From contig CP036434.1 of NCBI GenBank assembly GCA_007751475.1, positions 3,911,524 to 3,975,523 of the forward strand: a stretch of 64,000 nucleotides of DNA. Reading direction: 5' to 3'. Position 1 is the first letter of the stretch. Each line of letters starts with the position of its first letter. Position numbers and translations under genes: made by a program. This stretch comes from Saltatorellus ferox. Its GTDB lineage: Bacteria; Planctomycetota; UBA1135; GCA-002686595. Shown piece by piece: positions 9,101 through 16,928 of the stretch. Under the pieces are notes generated by a model. That model was not told where the DNA came from. It searched no databases and saw only the letters and a list, made by a program, of their open reading frames with translations.

Positions 9101-9571
9101 GAGCTGGCGGAGGAGGGGCACAAGGTGCTGGTCTTCTCACAGTTCACGTCGTTCCTCAAGGTACTGCGCGCGCGACTCGACGCGCTGGGGCTCACCCATG
9201 AGTACCTCGACGGGAGCACGCGGAAGCGCGGCGAAAAGGTCGAGCGTTTCCAGACGGACGACGCGTGCCAGCTCTTCCTGATCAGCATCAAGGCGGGTGG
9301 GCACGGGTTGAACCTGACCGCGGCGGACTACGTGTTCATCATGGACCCGTGGTGGAACCCGGCGGTGGAAGCGCAGGCGGTGGACCGGGCCCACCGCATG
9401 GGCCAGGTGAAGCCGGTGTTCGCGTACCGGTTGATCGCGAAGGACACGGTGGAGGAGAAGGTGCTGGAGCTGCAGAAGGACAAGCGAGAGCTGGCGGCCG
9501 CGGTGATCGGAGAGGGGGCGGGGGTGCTGAGGGATCTGACGCGGGGAGACCTGGAGCGGTTGTTGTCGTAG
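6113..9571 (+). CDS. SWIM zinc-finger SNF2-family helicase
   Basis: DNA-dependent ATPase of the SNF2/Rad54 superfamily, 1152 residues, probably acting on protein-DNA complexes. A SWIM zinc finger lies at about residues 76-90 (CDCP ... CKHMW). An acidic run follows at about 140-160 (SDDDENEDDDEDEG), and then a long region of unknown fold. The helicase core has motif I MGLGKT at about 713, motif II DEAT at about 816 (DEAH or DEAQ are more usual), LSGTPIENHLGELWSL, and in the second RecA-like lobe DRAHRMGQ at about 1092. Fusion of SWIM to SNF2 is a known bacterial architecture. The start is uncertain: TTG 6113 and TTG 6134 are both possible, neither has a clear ribosome binding site, and no ATG precedes the zinc finger. 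Confidence 0.93.
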   Translation: MGYLGRPLSPSRTTKRFSHHLRPLVDAASRKRGEEYFESDLVSELEIDETSVAAYAHGTWRYEVEVDLGDKLYGGQCDCPAFEDRGPCKHMWAVALAADAEELDFKVPKARAGTTGAGRKESQMEELERILRKYDLLYSDDDENEDDDEDEGGNEPRPPVVDPNDWEGRLTWIRREAPPEVPGVWRRALLEAKRVEYVFDLAQSKREGVPVVQAYVRTRKKNGEFGVRSELKLASAARSEDFGGKDRQILMLLAPHATEVPSGPRGGDGRFDGHTGKESHEATLPPHLATELMARMSRTGRLLLSGEGVPRDAVALLWDEGEPWAFRLKLEPGKVGRKHVVTLAGDLVRGEETMALQAAHGLFGAGFLLYGSTLARFDAKGAMQWVVDLWRNGPLVVPKKEEARLVENLVVTGFGAWEREDDEAEPPEGLDGVDQADPRGARVALEIGTKPEHYRDMLPCTLRIVYGGPTTGGHVAVDPIDGAGLVARADGKGWIRRDQDFEVAALSTLHRMGTMAPSGTWVAWHAQVRLQDVPKVVEKALVAGWEVRAEGVLYRTGGVFQGSVSSGVDWFDLNAGLGYGQEVAPLPAILEAARKGRRYVRLGDGSFGVLPENWLKSWGLLELAGKAKGDSLRFQSNQGWILDALLTGREGVSGDAGFTGYRERLDRFEGVEPEDEPASFRGELRPYQRLALGWFRFLRDLGLGGCLADDMGLGKTVQVLALLEERRLGQAELEGGARPTLVVAPNSLVFNWVAEAARFSPELRVLDYTGMDRLSRAGDLEDPAEAARWDLIVTTYGTLRRDAVKLEAVAFDYVVLDEATAIKNASSQAAKAARLMRGRHRLALSGTPIENHLGELWSLFEFLNPGMLGASTAFQRFAKAGRSPEDLEALSRALAPFFLRRTKGEVLKDLPEKTEQVVMCELGKAERKRYDEVRAHFRAELLGGGGAAEPLPGEKKIQVLEALLRLRQCACHPALMDESLIGESSAKLDELLPRLQELAEEGHKVLVFSQFTSFLKVLRARLDALGLTHEYLDGSTRKRGEKVERFQTDDACQLFLISIKAGGHGLNLTAADYVFIMDPWWNPAVEAQAVDRAHRMGQVKPVFAYRLIAKDTVEEKVLELQKDKRELAAAVIGEGAGVLRDLTRGDLERLLS

Positions 9572-9680
9572 GAACCAGGGCGAGCAAGGGCCAAGAGCTC
9601 TCGCGATGCCACCACTTTGCCCGACAGAGGGAAGATCCGGAGATCCAAAACTTCTATGACGCATCGAACGTGTGGACCCA

Positions 9681-11798
9681 TCAGGGAATTTGCAGCACCT
9701 GGCCCGGGTGCAGAGTCCCTTCCCAAGTCGATCCGTCCGATCGAACCATCCTGTACAAGCCGCTCGGTACGCGATACGTCGCCGTAGCTCCGCCGACCTT
9801 CTCAACCAAGCCTCGCGCGACCCAGGACTGGACACTTTGATTCTCTGCCACGTGGTAGACGTCTGCTGGTTCGCTCAGAATCAGTCGCCCCGTTTCGTAG
9901 ACCCGCAACGAATTTTCGCCAGAGCGCACCTCTGCGACTCCATCGACCATCCAGAGATCAGGAGAGGCCAATCTGATTCGTGCAGTCGATTCGTTCACGA
10001 CTCGAATTGGTGAGGTTTGCCCATCTTCTTCAGTCCGAAGGACCAAGAACGTCTGGTCCGAATGTGCACCGAAGAGTTCGAACTCGACGCCGGGCAAGGG
10101 CCTCCCCTCAGTTGTCGCCCTGATCCGCGTCGGGGGCATGACGTCTAGCCGAAGAATCTGTGGCCCTTCGCTTGGCTCCCAGGTGATTGTCCTGTCAACA
10201 GCCACCGTTTGGCGGTCCTTGGAAATGACTCGCATCGAAAGCTCGAGATTTGGCGGGAGAACGGCGAAGAGCTCGCCCGCATCATCTGCCGTGACCCCAA
10301 AGGCCCAAGAAGTCGATCCGTGCCGCTCTCGCAGCTCCAGATGGGCCCCTGCCAGCGGCGAGCCGTTGCCGTCGACGATCTTCAGGCGGGTCGGCAGCGC
10401 ATCGACGGCCAAGACGCAACTCAAATGCTTCCCTTCCTCGAGTCGAATTCTCTCGATAGCAAGGCCTGACTCCTCTCCATCAAGTGACGCAACGAACTGA
10501 ACCATCGCGCCAGTGCCGGCCAAACCGGGAACTGAGTAGACACCCGGCTCATTTGCAGCGACCGCCAACATGGTGGAATCACCGCGCGCGGTGCGAAAAG
10601 TGACGCGAAGCGTCGCCTCCGCCAAGTCGATTCGATTGAGAACCTCTTCGGGAATTCTGAGGTCGACGTCCAAGGTGACGTCCTTGGCAACATCGATGAT
10701 CCAAGGCTCGCCGTCCGGCGGCATGCCGCCATCCAAGTAGGCAATTGCCTCCTGATCGTCGCCAGGGAACCACATTTTCAGATAGAGAGGTTCGGAGAAC
10801 CAGCCGAGTTCCAGCTGGGCGAGTCCATCAGGGCCGAAGTAGGCTCGGTTTCCCTGATGCGTATGGGCGATGGAAAAACCAGCGGCTCCTCCCCAGTCTT
10901 CATGTCCCTTCAGCTGAACGGAAAACGGCGTCAGTCGAGTCATCGAGAGTGTCCCCAAGTCGGCTCTACCGCTAGCTTCTACTTGGCCGAAAAATGGGCC
11001 GGGAAGAGAAAGCGTGAACTCCTGCGACTCGAAACCAGGAAGCGAGGCTAAGAAATTGTACTCACCAAACTGAAACCCATCGATCTGTCCGAAGCCAGCT
11101 TCGTCGGTCTTGACCTCGTAACGGCTCGCTTCCCCTGCGGAGTCACTCAAGAAGGGCTCTGACAAGTCCACCCTTCTGGCATCCAACGAAACTCCGGACA
11201 AGCGCTCTCCGTCCGAGCCATCGATCGCCGTGAATGACATCTGGAACGTGCCGGGTGCAGCAAGTTGGACATGCACATCGGATGAGACAACGTCGAACCA
11301 ACGAGCTTCACCATACGCTCCTGCCGCATCGACGAACGCCGCCACCCAGCGTCCAGGCGTGACAAGTATTACGGCTGCGACGTTCCCATCATCGGGGCAT
11401 GGAACTGAATGGCCTTCGTCCCAACCTTGAGCCCAGCACACGACAGCGCCTGCACTTGGGGCACTTACGCCGAGGATAGAGAAATGGGCTTTGAAGCGAC
11501 CCGACGTTGCGTCCGGTCCTCCGATGAGCGTCCCGGGAGACTTGGACGCAACTTCGCCTTGAGCGAAACTCAAGTCTTCCCGGCCGGGTCGTGCAGCCGC
11601 CGAGGACTCGAGGCCGATCGATTGTGACGGCATTACTGCAAGCGCATGCGTTCGATCGGCAAGCGAGGGCTCGCAAGTGACCATCTCGATGGTGTTTGCG
11701 TCGGAACGGCCAACGCCCATCGGCGGAGACTTGTCTTGGTGCAGCAAGAATCCGACGGAGCCACACAGAATGAACACGGCCAGGAACAGTCGCTTCAT
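9681..11798 (-). CDS. Surface protein family member 3 (intact, 705 aa)
   Basis: Function unknown. Residues 1-19 (MKRLFLAVFILCGSVGFLL) are a signal peptide or N-terminal anchor, followed by about 80 residues of linker. The rest is successive beta-sandwich blocks. Visible landmarks are a carboxypeptidase-regulatory-like repeat around residues 195-265, the motif IAHTHQG, YLKMWFPGDD with a YLDGGMP turn, further strands such as DGNGSPLAGAHLELRE, and the C-terminal YRVPSGLYRM. It is the last gene of a minus-strand operon and starts 3 bases after the stop of the small exported protein at 11802-12029. Homology to members 1, 2 and 4 is clear by eye across the whole length. Acidic composition and export suggest an extracellular structural or binding role; this is inference. 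Confidence 0.85.
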   Translation of the reverse strand: MKRLFLAVFILCGSVGFLLHQDKSPPMGVGRSDANTIEMVTCEPSLADRTHALAVMPSQSIGLESSAAARPGREDLSFAQGEVASKSPGTLIGGPDATSGRFKAHFSILGVSAPSAGAVVCWAQGWDEGHSVPCPDDGNVAAVILVTPGRWVAAFVDAAGAYGEARWFDVVSSDVHVQLAAPGTFQMSFTAIDGSDGERLSGVSLDARRVDLSEPFLSDSAGEASRYEVKTDEAGFGQIDGFQFGEYNFLASLPGFESQEFTLSLPGPFFGQVEASGRADLGTLSMTRLTPFSVQLKGHEDWGGAAGFSIAHTHQGNRAYFGPDGLAQLELGWFSEPLYLKMWFPGDDQEAIAYLDGGMPPDGEPWIIDVAKDVTLDVDLRIPEEVLNRIDLAEATLRVTFRTARGDSTMLAVAANEPGVYSVPGLAGTGAMVQFVASLDGEESGLAIERIRLEEGKHLSCVLAVDALPTRLKIVDGNGSPLAGAHLELRERHGSTSWAFGVTADDAGELFAVLPPNLELSMRVISKDRQTVAVDRTITWEPSEGPQILRLDVMPPTRIRATTEGRPLPGVEFELFGAHSDQTFLVLRTEEDGQTSPIRVVNESTARIRLASPDLWMVDGVAEVRSGENSLRVYETGRLILSEPADVYHVAENQSVQSWVARGLVEKVGGATATYRVPSGLYRMVRSDGSTWEGTLHPGQVLQIP

Positions 11799-11801
11799 CG
11801 C

Positions 11802-12029
11802 CTAACCTGCTGATCCAGAGCCAGATCCCGATCCGCCGGGAGAACCGCCGAATCCTCTCGCGGGTTGCTGAGAGTTGGTCCGGCTCCCGGTTGCCCCGAC
11901 GCCGAACCGGTTCACCGCTGGGGAACTCGGCTCTAGAGACGCGCAAGGCGCCACATTCTCTGCCACCACGCTCGGAGCGAACAGCAGGAGCAGTAAGCCA
12001 GCGAAAAGACGCTTCTTCAAATCAGGCAT
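11802..12029 (-). CDS. Small exported Gly/Ser-rich protein
   Basis: Function unknown; 75 residues. A strong signal peptide (KKRLFAGLLLLLFAPSVVA) leaves a mature peptide of about 50 residues ending in a Gly/Ser-rich tail (GGSPGGSGSGSGSAG). The start overlaps the end of the upstream TPR-like gene by 8 bases, and the stop lies 3 bases before the start of the 705-aa surface protein, so translation of the three is probably linked. Its position mirrors the 105-aa exported protein ahead of member 2, although sequence similarity between the two is slight. Confidence 0.7.
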   Translation of the reverse strand: MPDLKKRLFAGLLLLLFAPSVVAENVAPCASLEPSSPAVNRFGVGATGSRTNSQQPARGFGGSPGGSGSGSGSAG

Positions 12030-12774
12030 TAGGCCGAAGGGGCTTGATCCAGGAATAATGAAGCAGCTGAGCTAGTGCCCTCTCTATGCACTCGCCATCG
12101 CCGCGTTCCAAGCGTATGGTAGCAACTTGCCTGATCATGCGATGGCCAGTTTCCACGCCAAGGGCCATCAGTGCCACATAGAAGTGGCTAGCAGCGGAGA
12201 GATCGTCCCGCTCGGCTGCCGCGATGGACGCGGCCGCGAAGGCTATTCGCCGATATGAGTCAATCCGGCAGTCGTGCATCGACAGGTAGTGTGATCGAGC
12301 AGTCTCCCAATCCCCTCGCATCCGAGCGGCCATCGCTGCCGTCAAGGCGAGTAAGGCCCCTTCGGCCTGAATCCCAAACAGACGGAGTCCTTTGCAAGCT
12401 GTCGATTCGGCCTCATCGCGTTGCCCCAGCGAGAACAGTGATGCCGACGACAGCACGAACGCTCTAGGCGACATCTCCAAGGCGCAGAATGCGCGTGCGA
12501 TCGTACCGACGGCGCGTTCAACCTCATGGACGCGCTCCATGGGGACCGTGCTCACTCGCACTCCTTCTCGAACCTCTGAGCGTCTCTGGCCAACATCTAT
12601 ATATCTGATCGCAGCGGAAGGATGCGAGTCAACGAGCTCGCAGAGCGAGCGAAGCAGACGTCCAGAGGCCTCCTCTCTGGCCCCGAGCGCCGCGACTTTC
12701 TCTATTGAGTGCGTGAAGTCGTTGAGTCCGATCGATGCAGAACGCAGTGGAGACTCACAGTAGGGCGGAGTCAT
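12022..12774 (-). CDS. TPR-like helical protein of the surface-protein operon
   Basis: Not assigned to a named family; 250 residues with no signal peptide, so probably cytoplasmic. The sequence is almost entirely amphipathic helix. Paired segments resemble tetratricopeptide repeats, for example SASLFSLGQRDEAESTACKG, AAMAARMRGDWETARSHYLS and the following RIAFAAASIAAAERDDLSAA. The ATG overlaps the upstream stop as ATGA (12771-12774), and the 3' end overlaps the next gene by 8 bases. It sits between an unknown 177-aa protein and two exported proteins. TPR proteins usually scaffold partners, so a role in handling or regulating the exported pair is plausible but unproven. Confidence 0.7.
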   Translation of the reverse strand: MTPPYCESPLRSASIGLNDFTHSIEKVAALGAREEASGRLLRSLCELVDSHPSAAIRYIDVGQRRSEVREGVRVSTVPMERVHEVERAVGTIARAFCALEMSPRAFVLSSASLFSLGQRDEAESTACKGLRLFGIQAEGALLALTAAMAARMRGDWETARSHYLSMHDCRIDSYRRIAFAAASIAAAERDDLSAASHFYVALMALGVETGHRMIRQVATIRLERGDGECIERALAQLLHYSWIKPLRPNA

Positions 12775-13304
12775 AGCTCAGCGATCGTGGCGCGTAGAAG
12801 TTCGCGAAGCGATCGCGTAGGGTCCTCGAACGGCGTGCTATCCGGCGCAGCGCTGATCTGTCTCGACACGAAAACAAATGAGGGCGATCGCTCGATGGCC
12901 AGCATTACTCCTACGCGTTTCGCCTCTGCCATATCGCTGAAATTCCGGAGAAGGTTCGGGACGGCCGTTTCGTCGAGTCCAAAGACCCGGCTACATCCTC
13001 CCACGAACTCATCACAGTCTACGTCCAAAGCACCAACAGGATCGTTCAGGAACTCCTGAATCACAACGCTCAGTGATGCCTTCCAGTCTTCGAAGGCGAC
13101 CTCGTCGGAGACAGCGATCTCACAGGCCTGCAAGTGATCCCGCAACGCCCTTGATGCAACGACATCTGGCGGAGCCAGTGCCCTCATGTCAAAGAGCGCA
13201 GCTTCAGCTGAGGCAATCAGGGCGTCGGCTGGACCGCGGAGGACGTCCTCGGCCAAGGCGGCGCGAAGTGCTGTCGCGACGGCAGTGCTAGGCTTGAGTT
13301 CCAT
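12771..13304 (-). CDS. Hypothetical protein, first gene of the surface-protein operon
   Basis: Not recognised; 177 residues, no signal peptide or membrane segment, predominantly helical and acidic. It starts at ATG 13304 and ends in a 4-base ATGA overlap with the TPR-like gene, making it the promoter-proximal member of a four-gene minus-strand operon ending at 9681. The region around EDWKASLSVVIQEFLNDP and NLLRNFSDMAEAKRVGVMLA looks like a compact helical domain. No catalytic motif is visible. Confidence 0.65.
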   Translation of the reverse strand: MELKPSTAVATALRAALAEDVLRGPADALIASAEAALFDMRALAPPDVVASRALRDHLQACEIAVSDEVAFEDWKASLSVVIQEFLNDPVGALDVDCDEFVGGCSRVFGLDETAVPNLLRNFSDMAEAKRVGVMLAIERSPSFVFVSRQISAAPDSTPFEDPTRSLRELLRATIAEL

Positions 13305-13544
13305 GCCCCCGTCTTATCACGAATTCCTCTGCCCCGCCAGATGACTGACCAATCTGATCTGAAGAACACCTCCGTAGCGACGCTGATGCAGGGGTTGCAA
13401 GTATAGGTCGCCGTCCTCCCGGACAGACGCTATGGAGACTCAGCGATTCGTACAACGGACCCTTGTGCCGTGGCTCGTCAAGGCAAGCACCTTTGCAGAC
13501 AAGGATCGCCGTAGCGAGAATGCCAGCCTTGGCCACCGCGTCCA

Positions 13545-13679
13545 GAGGGCCAGCAAGAGCCGGCTGCCGCGGTGAGCGGCAAGCGGGTGAGAGCCCTGAG
13601 GGATCTGAGGCGAGGAGATCTGAAGCCGGTGCTGTCCTCCATTCGCGATGAGAACCAAGTCCGTTTCTCGAAGTACTGA
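13545..13679 (+). pseudogene. Remnant of an SNF2 helicase C-terminus
   Basis: Translated from 13545, the segment reads EPAAAVSGKRVRALRDLRRGDLKPVLSS around its middle. The intact helicase at 6113-9571 ends ELAAAVIGEGAGVLRDLTRGDLERLLS. About half of 31 aligned positions are identical, including AAAV, LRDL and RGDL. An in-frame stop lies at 13512, and nothing recognisable as a helicase lies upstream. This looks like the last fragment of a second helicase copy after a large deletion. Confidence 0.6.
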
Positions 13680-13838
13680 ACGCCATCGCGGCGTTGGTGC
13701 AACCGGAGACCGGAACCCATTTCCTGCTGCGATCCGGGCGCATCTGCTTCCCGGCCTCCGTTCGACGTCGCGAGAACCCGGCGGTACCGCTACCGTTGGC
13801 AGCATCACCTACTTCGGAACGCCAACCCAAGGAACCAC

Positions 13839-14363
13839 ATGCTCGAGACGATGCTGATCCTCGCTCTCTCCCTCTTCGCAACGGCGCCGACCAGCGGCAT
13901 CACATCGCAGAACTCCAGAATCAATCCAACGACGAGCGGCATGATTCCACCGATCGGGATGAGAAGCGTCCCCGATCGCCCGGCATCCCGTCCCGAGCCA
14001 GGTGAGGGTGCTCTCGCCTGCGGCGGAGTGATCGGCGACCCGACCTCTCGGCCCAGCGGCAAGGGATCCGTCGTCCAAGGGGCGCGAAAGTTGCCCTCGC
14101 CCGCCTCTCGAGCGAAGAATCGCTCAAGGAAGGGCGAGGTGGTGAGCAGGGATCTGAGAGGGGCGACCGAGCCAGTTCGAGATCGAAGCGTCGAATTGGA
14201 AGCCAGGGAATGCTCCGGGGCTTCACGGCAGCTGGCAGGTGGTGTAGTTGGCGACCCGAACTCGAGACCAAAGATCATCAGACACTCCAATCCGCCGGGC
14301 GGTGCAGGTACCGGCGAAGAGCGCCAGGTGACCGTCGAAGCGGGGGGCGTCCTGGACGTCTGA
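13839..14363 (+). pseudogene. Possible relic: signal peptide fused to a surface-protein-like tail
   Basis: The 174-codon frame begins with a plausible signal peptide (MLETMLILALSLFATAPTSG) and contains SGMIPPIGM, recalling SGTGIPPIR of the small exported protein at 2157-2474. The middle is low-complexity and unlike a folded protein. The last residues, RQVTVEAGGVLDV, resemble the closing strand of the large surface proteins (for example DLEVTPGAAVDL). One reading is a deletion scar joining the start of a small exported gene to the end of a lost surface-protein gene. It could also be a chance open frame. Confidence 0.3.
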
Positions 14364-14491
14364 TCTCGACCCAACCAGCGGGGGTAAACAGGACTTGGCC
14401 GATGACCCCTTGCCGGGCATAGGGGTGATCGGGATCATGGGCGGGCGCTCCGTTCGGGCGCGATGGTTTTCGCGGTGCTCCCAGCCAGCTC

Positions 14492-15022
14492 ATGACGTCA
14501 GATCCTTCCCTCCGCGGCATCGGGCGCGCCATCAGTCAGCTTCATCTCAAGGTCTCTCGGATCGCCGACAGGCTGGAAGAAGGGGATGGTGGCGGTGACT
14601 TCGAGGGTGGCCATGGGGGTGGGCCGGCAGAGGCTGTCGAGGGCTGGCTCGGGCTCATCGACGCGGTGGACGCTGCGTTGACGCGGCGTGGGCGGCTTGG
14701 GGCGGTCAGGAGACGGTTCTGGCAGCGGAGTGACCGGGGTGGATCCGGGAGCGCGGCGGAAGACGAGGTCTGGCGCGGGCTTCAGATGGCGGCTGCCGAC
14801 GCCCACGATCGCGTGGGGAGGATGGGCATCGAGGTCGTTCCTGAAACGGGCACGTTCGATCCGCGTTGGCACCGGGCCATCGAAACCGCGGCTGCGCCCG
14901 ATCCGTCGCTGAAGGGCACCATCGCGAAGACTCACCAGCGGGGCTGGGTGCGGCGGGCCACGACGGCCGGCGGCGCGCCTGTCGTCCTGCGCACCGCACT
15001 CGTCACCGTCTACCAGGGATGA
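14492..15022 (+). CDS. GrpE-like nucleotide exchange factor
   Basis: Co-chaperone that would release ADP from the adjacent Hsp70; 176 residues. The C-terminal third matches the GrpE beta domain: EVVPETGTFDPRWHRAIET, then GTIAKTHQRGWVRR, and a final strand ending VVLRTALVTVYQG. The N-terminal half is helical but interrupted by a Gly-rich loop (about residues 32-46), unlike the long coiled coil of housekeeping GrpE. It leads a four-gene operon and lies 16 bases before the DnaK-like gene. Divergence from canonical GrpE suggests a partner dedicated to this operon. Confidence 0.8.
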   Translation: MTSDPSLRGIGRAISQLHLKVSRIADRLEEGDGGGDFEGGHGGGPAEAVEGWLGLIDAVDAALTRRGRLGAVRRRFWQRSDRGGSGSAAEDEVWRGLQMAAADAHDRVGRMGIEVVPETGTFDPRWHRAIETAAAPDPSLKGTIAKTHQRGWVRRATTAGGAPVVLRTALVTVYQG

Positions 15023-15038
15023 ACGTCCCACTCCTACC

Positions 15039-16922
15039 ATGAGCGACTCGGACAAGATTTACGGGATCGATCTGGGGACCACTTGCTCCGCGATCGGGGC
15101 CATCGTCGAGGGGCGGCCGCGGCTGTTCGAGATCGAGGGGTCGAGGCTGGTTCCGTCCGTGGTGACGTTTGGCGAAGAGGGCGTGCTGGTCGGGCAGACG
15201 GCGCAGAACCAGCGGCTGCTCGCCCCCGAACGGACCCTCGCGTCCACGAAGCGGCGGATCGGCACCGGGCACGTTTTTGACGTGGATGGGCGCGAGGTGA
15301 CTCCGAAGGAGGCCGCGACCGAGATCCTTCGGTTTCTGGCCGATGAAGTCGAACGACAGAGCGGCGAGCGGCCGCGGCGGGTCGTCGTGACGGTGCCCGC
15401 ATGGTTTCCCCAGGACGCACGGAGCGAGACCCGGAACGCCGCGGAGGCCGCGGGGCTGGAAGTGGTGAGGCTCGTGAACGAGCCGACCGCGGCCGCGCTG
15501 ATGCACAGCTTCGAGGATTCGACCGAGCGGCTTTCGCTGGTTTACGACTTCGGGGGCGGGACGTTCGACGCGAGCCTCGTCCAATGCAGCGGCGAACTGG
15601 TGGAGGTGAAAGCCTCGAATGGCGACGTGCACCTGGGCGGGGACGACCTCGACGGAGCGCTCGTGATGGGGCTCCTGCAGGACCTGCGGGAAGAGGATCC
15701 TGGGTTTGCGGCTGCGATTCAAAAGAGCCCGGGCGCGCGGCAACGGTTCCTGGCGGCGGTGCGCGACGCGAAGCACGAGCTGTCGAATTCGCTCGAGGCG
15801 ACGGTGCGCGCGCCGTTCCTGCTGGACCTCGATGGAACGCCGAAGCACCTGGAGCTTCCGCTGGACCGGAGGGTGCTGGAGGAGGCTCTGGAGCCGCTCC
15901 TGGAGCGCACGTTCGAGTGCGTCGACCGCGTGCTGGCGGAAGGCGGCGTCGAGGCGCGCGACGTGGACGAGGTGCTGCTCGTGGGGGGCACGAGCCGGAT
16001 CCCGGCCGTTCAAGAGGCGCTGCAGAAGCGGTATGGCTGGGAAGGGGACGCCAGCGTGCCCGCGCAGGAAGCGGTCGCGCTCGGCGCCACGCTGCAGGCG
16101 GGCATCATCGAAGGCGGGCCGATCCAGTCGATCCTGCTCGACGTGGCCGTGTACCCGCTGGCGATCGCGGCCGTCGAGCCATCGATGTCCGCGGGCAGCC
16201 CGGACCACTTCGTGTCCTCGATCATCACGCCCCGGAACGCTCCGCTCCCGAGCCGGCATACCCAGCGCTTCCACACGACCCACCCCACGCAGCGGGAGCT
16301 CCGGATTCCCGTGCTGCAGGGCGGCGATCCGAATCCGCTCCGGAACACGCCGCTCGGAGTCGTGGTGATCAACGATCTACCGCCCGCGCCCGGCGGAAAG
16401 CTCCAACGACCGATTGCCGTCGAGTTCCGGCACGACCTGTCGGGGCTCGTGTCCATTCGGGTGACCGACGAGATCTCCGGTCGCTCCGTCGACGGCCAGG
16501 TGGTGGTCGGTGGCGCCGAGTCCGAAGAGGCGCGAGCGGACCTCTGGGTCGCGATCAAGGAGGAAAACATGGTCCCCGGTGACGGGACCGATCCGGATCC
16601 TTACCTGAAGCAGGACGTGGACTGGCGCGCGACCGCCGACGACCTCGAACGCTGGGAGGACGAGGGCGATGTGCCGTCGACGACCACGGTGAGCGGTGAC
16701 GGCGCGCCCCTGACGGAGGATCTGCGGGAGGCCAAGGACTCGTTCGAACAGTTCCTGAAGCACGAGAAGAAGGTGGCAAGGGAGTTTCCCGACGCGGCGG
16801 CCGAGCTGGCGAAGACCGCCGGCGCGGGGCTCGTGGCGGTCAAGGGCGGAGATCGCGAGACCGCGCTGCAGCACTACGACGAACTCTCGGACCGCATGTT
16901 CGCCCTCGGGATCTACCTCTGA
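15039..16922 (+). CDS. DnaK-like Hsp70 chaperone (accessory type)
   Basis: ATP-driven chaperone of the Hsp70 family, 627 residues. The nucleotide-binding domain is intact: IYGIDLGTTCSAIG at residues 7-20, VVVTVPAWF near 115, VNEPTAAAL near 146, YDFGGGTFDASL at 169-180 and LLVGGTSRIP near 311. The segment after about 370 is a recognisable substrate-binding beta domain (DLSGLVSIRVTDEISGRSVDG), but the lid region is replaced by an acidic linker (DDLERWEDEGDVPS) and a short helical tail. It is flanked by a GrpE-like gene, a 710-aa unknown and a J-like gene in one operon, a self-contained Hsp70 system separate from housekeeping dnaK. Confidence 0.92.
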   Translation: MSDSDKIYGIDLGTTCSAIGAIVEGRPRLFEIEGSRLVPSVVTFGEEGVLVGQTAQNQRLLAPERTLASTKRRIGTGHVFDVDGREVTPKEAATEILRFLADEVERQSGERPRRVVVTVPAWFPQDARSETRNAAEAAGLEVVRLVNEPTAAALMHSFEDSTERLSLVYDFGGGTFDASLVQCSGELVEVKASNGDVHLGGDDLDGALVMGLLQDLREEDPGFAAAIQKSPGARQRFLAAVRDAKHELSNSLEATVRAPFLLDLDGTPKHLELPLDRRVLEEALEPLLERTFECVDRVLAEGGVEARDVDEVLLVGGTSRIPAVQEALQKRYGWEGDASVPAQEAVALGATLQAGIIEGGPIQSILLDVAVYPLAIAAVEPSMSAGSPDHFVSSIITPRNAPLPSRHTQRFHTTHPTQRELRIPVLQGGDPNPLRNTPLGVVVINDLPPAPGGKLQRPIAVEFRHDLSGLVSIRVTDEISGRSVDGQVVVGGAESEEARADLWVAIKEENMVPGDGTDPDPYLKQDVDWRATADDLERWEDEGDVPSTTTVSGDGAPLTEDLREAKDSFEQFLKHEKKVAREFPDAAAELAKTAGAGLVAVKGGDRETALQHYDELSDRMFALGIYL

Positions 16923-16928
16923 TTCCCG

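Larger units (their letters stand above)
13305..14491. other. Gene-poor interval with decayed gene remnants
   Basis: No intact gene can be supported between the divergent starts at 13304 (minus) and 14492 (plus). Frames are short and overlap on both strands. The interval contains a stretch resembling the C-terminus of the SNF2 helicase, a frame with a good signal peptide (13839-14363), and a weaker helicase-like patch near 14115-14170 (KGEVVSRDL, compare KGEVLKDL in the helicase). It must also hold the promoter of the minus-strand operon near 13305-13400, but no box stands out. Confidence 0.5.

Noticed and set aside
6113..13304. Defence island centred on the SNF2 helicase
   Set aside because: No nuclease, methylase, Cas, toxin or other effector gene is present among its neighbours; the partners are surface proteins.
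13288..13881. 197-codon minus-strand frame in the gene-poor interval
   Set aside because: Low-complexity composition, no family, and it overlaps the helicase remnant read on the other strand.
15003..16283. Long minus-strand frame (426 codons)
   Set aside because: Antisense to the DnaK-like gene, with Arg/His-rich composition typical of a shadow frame.
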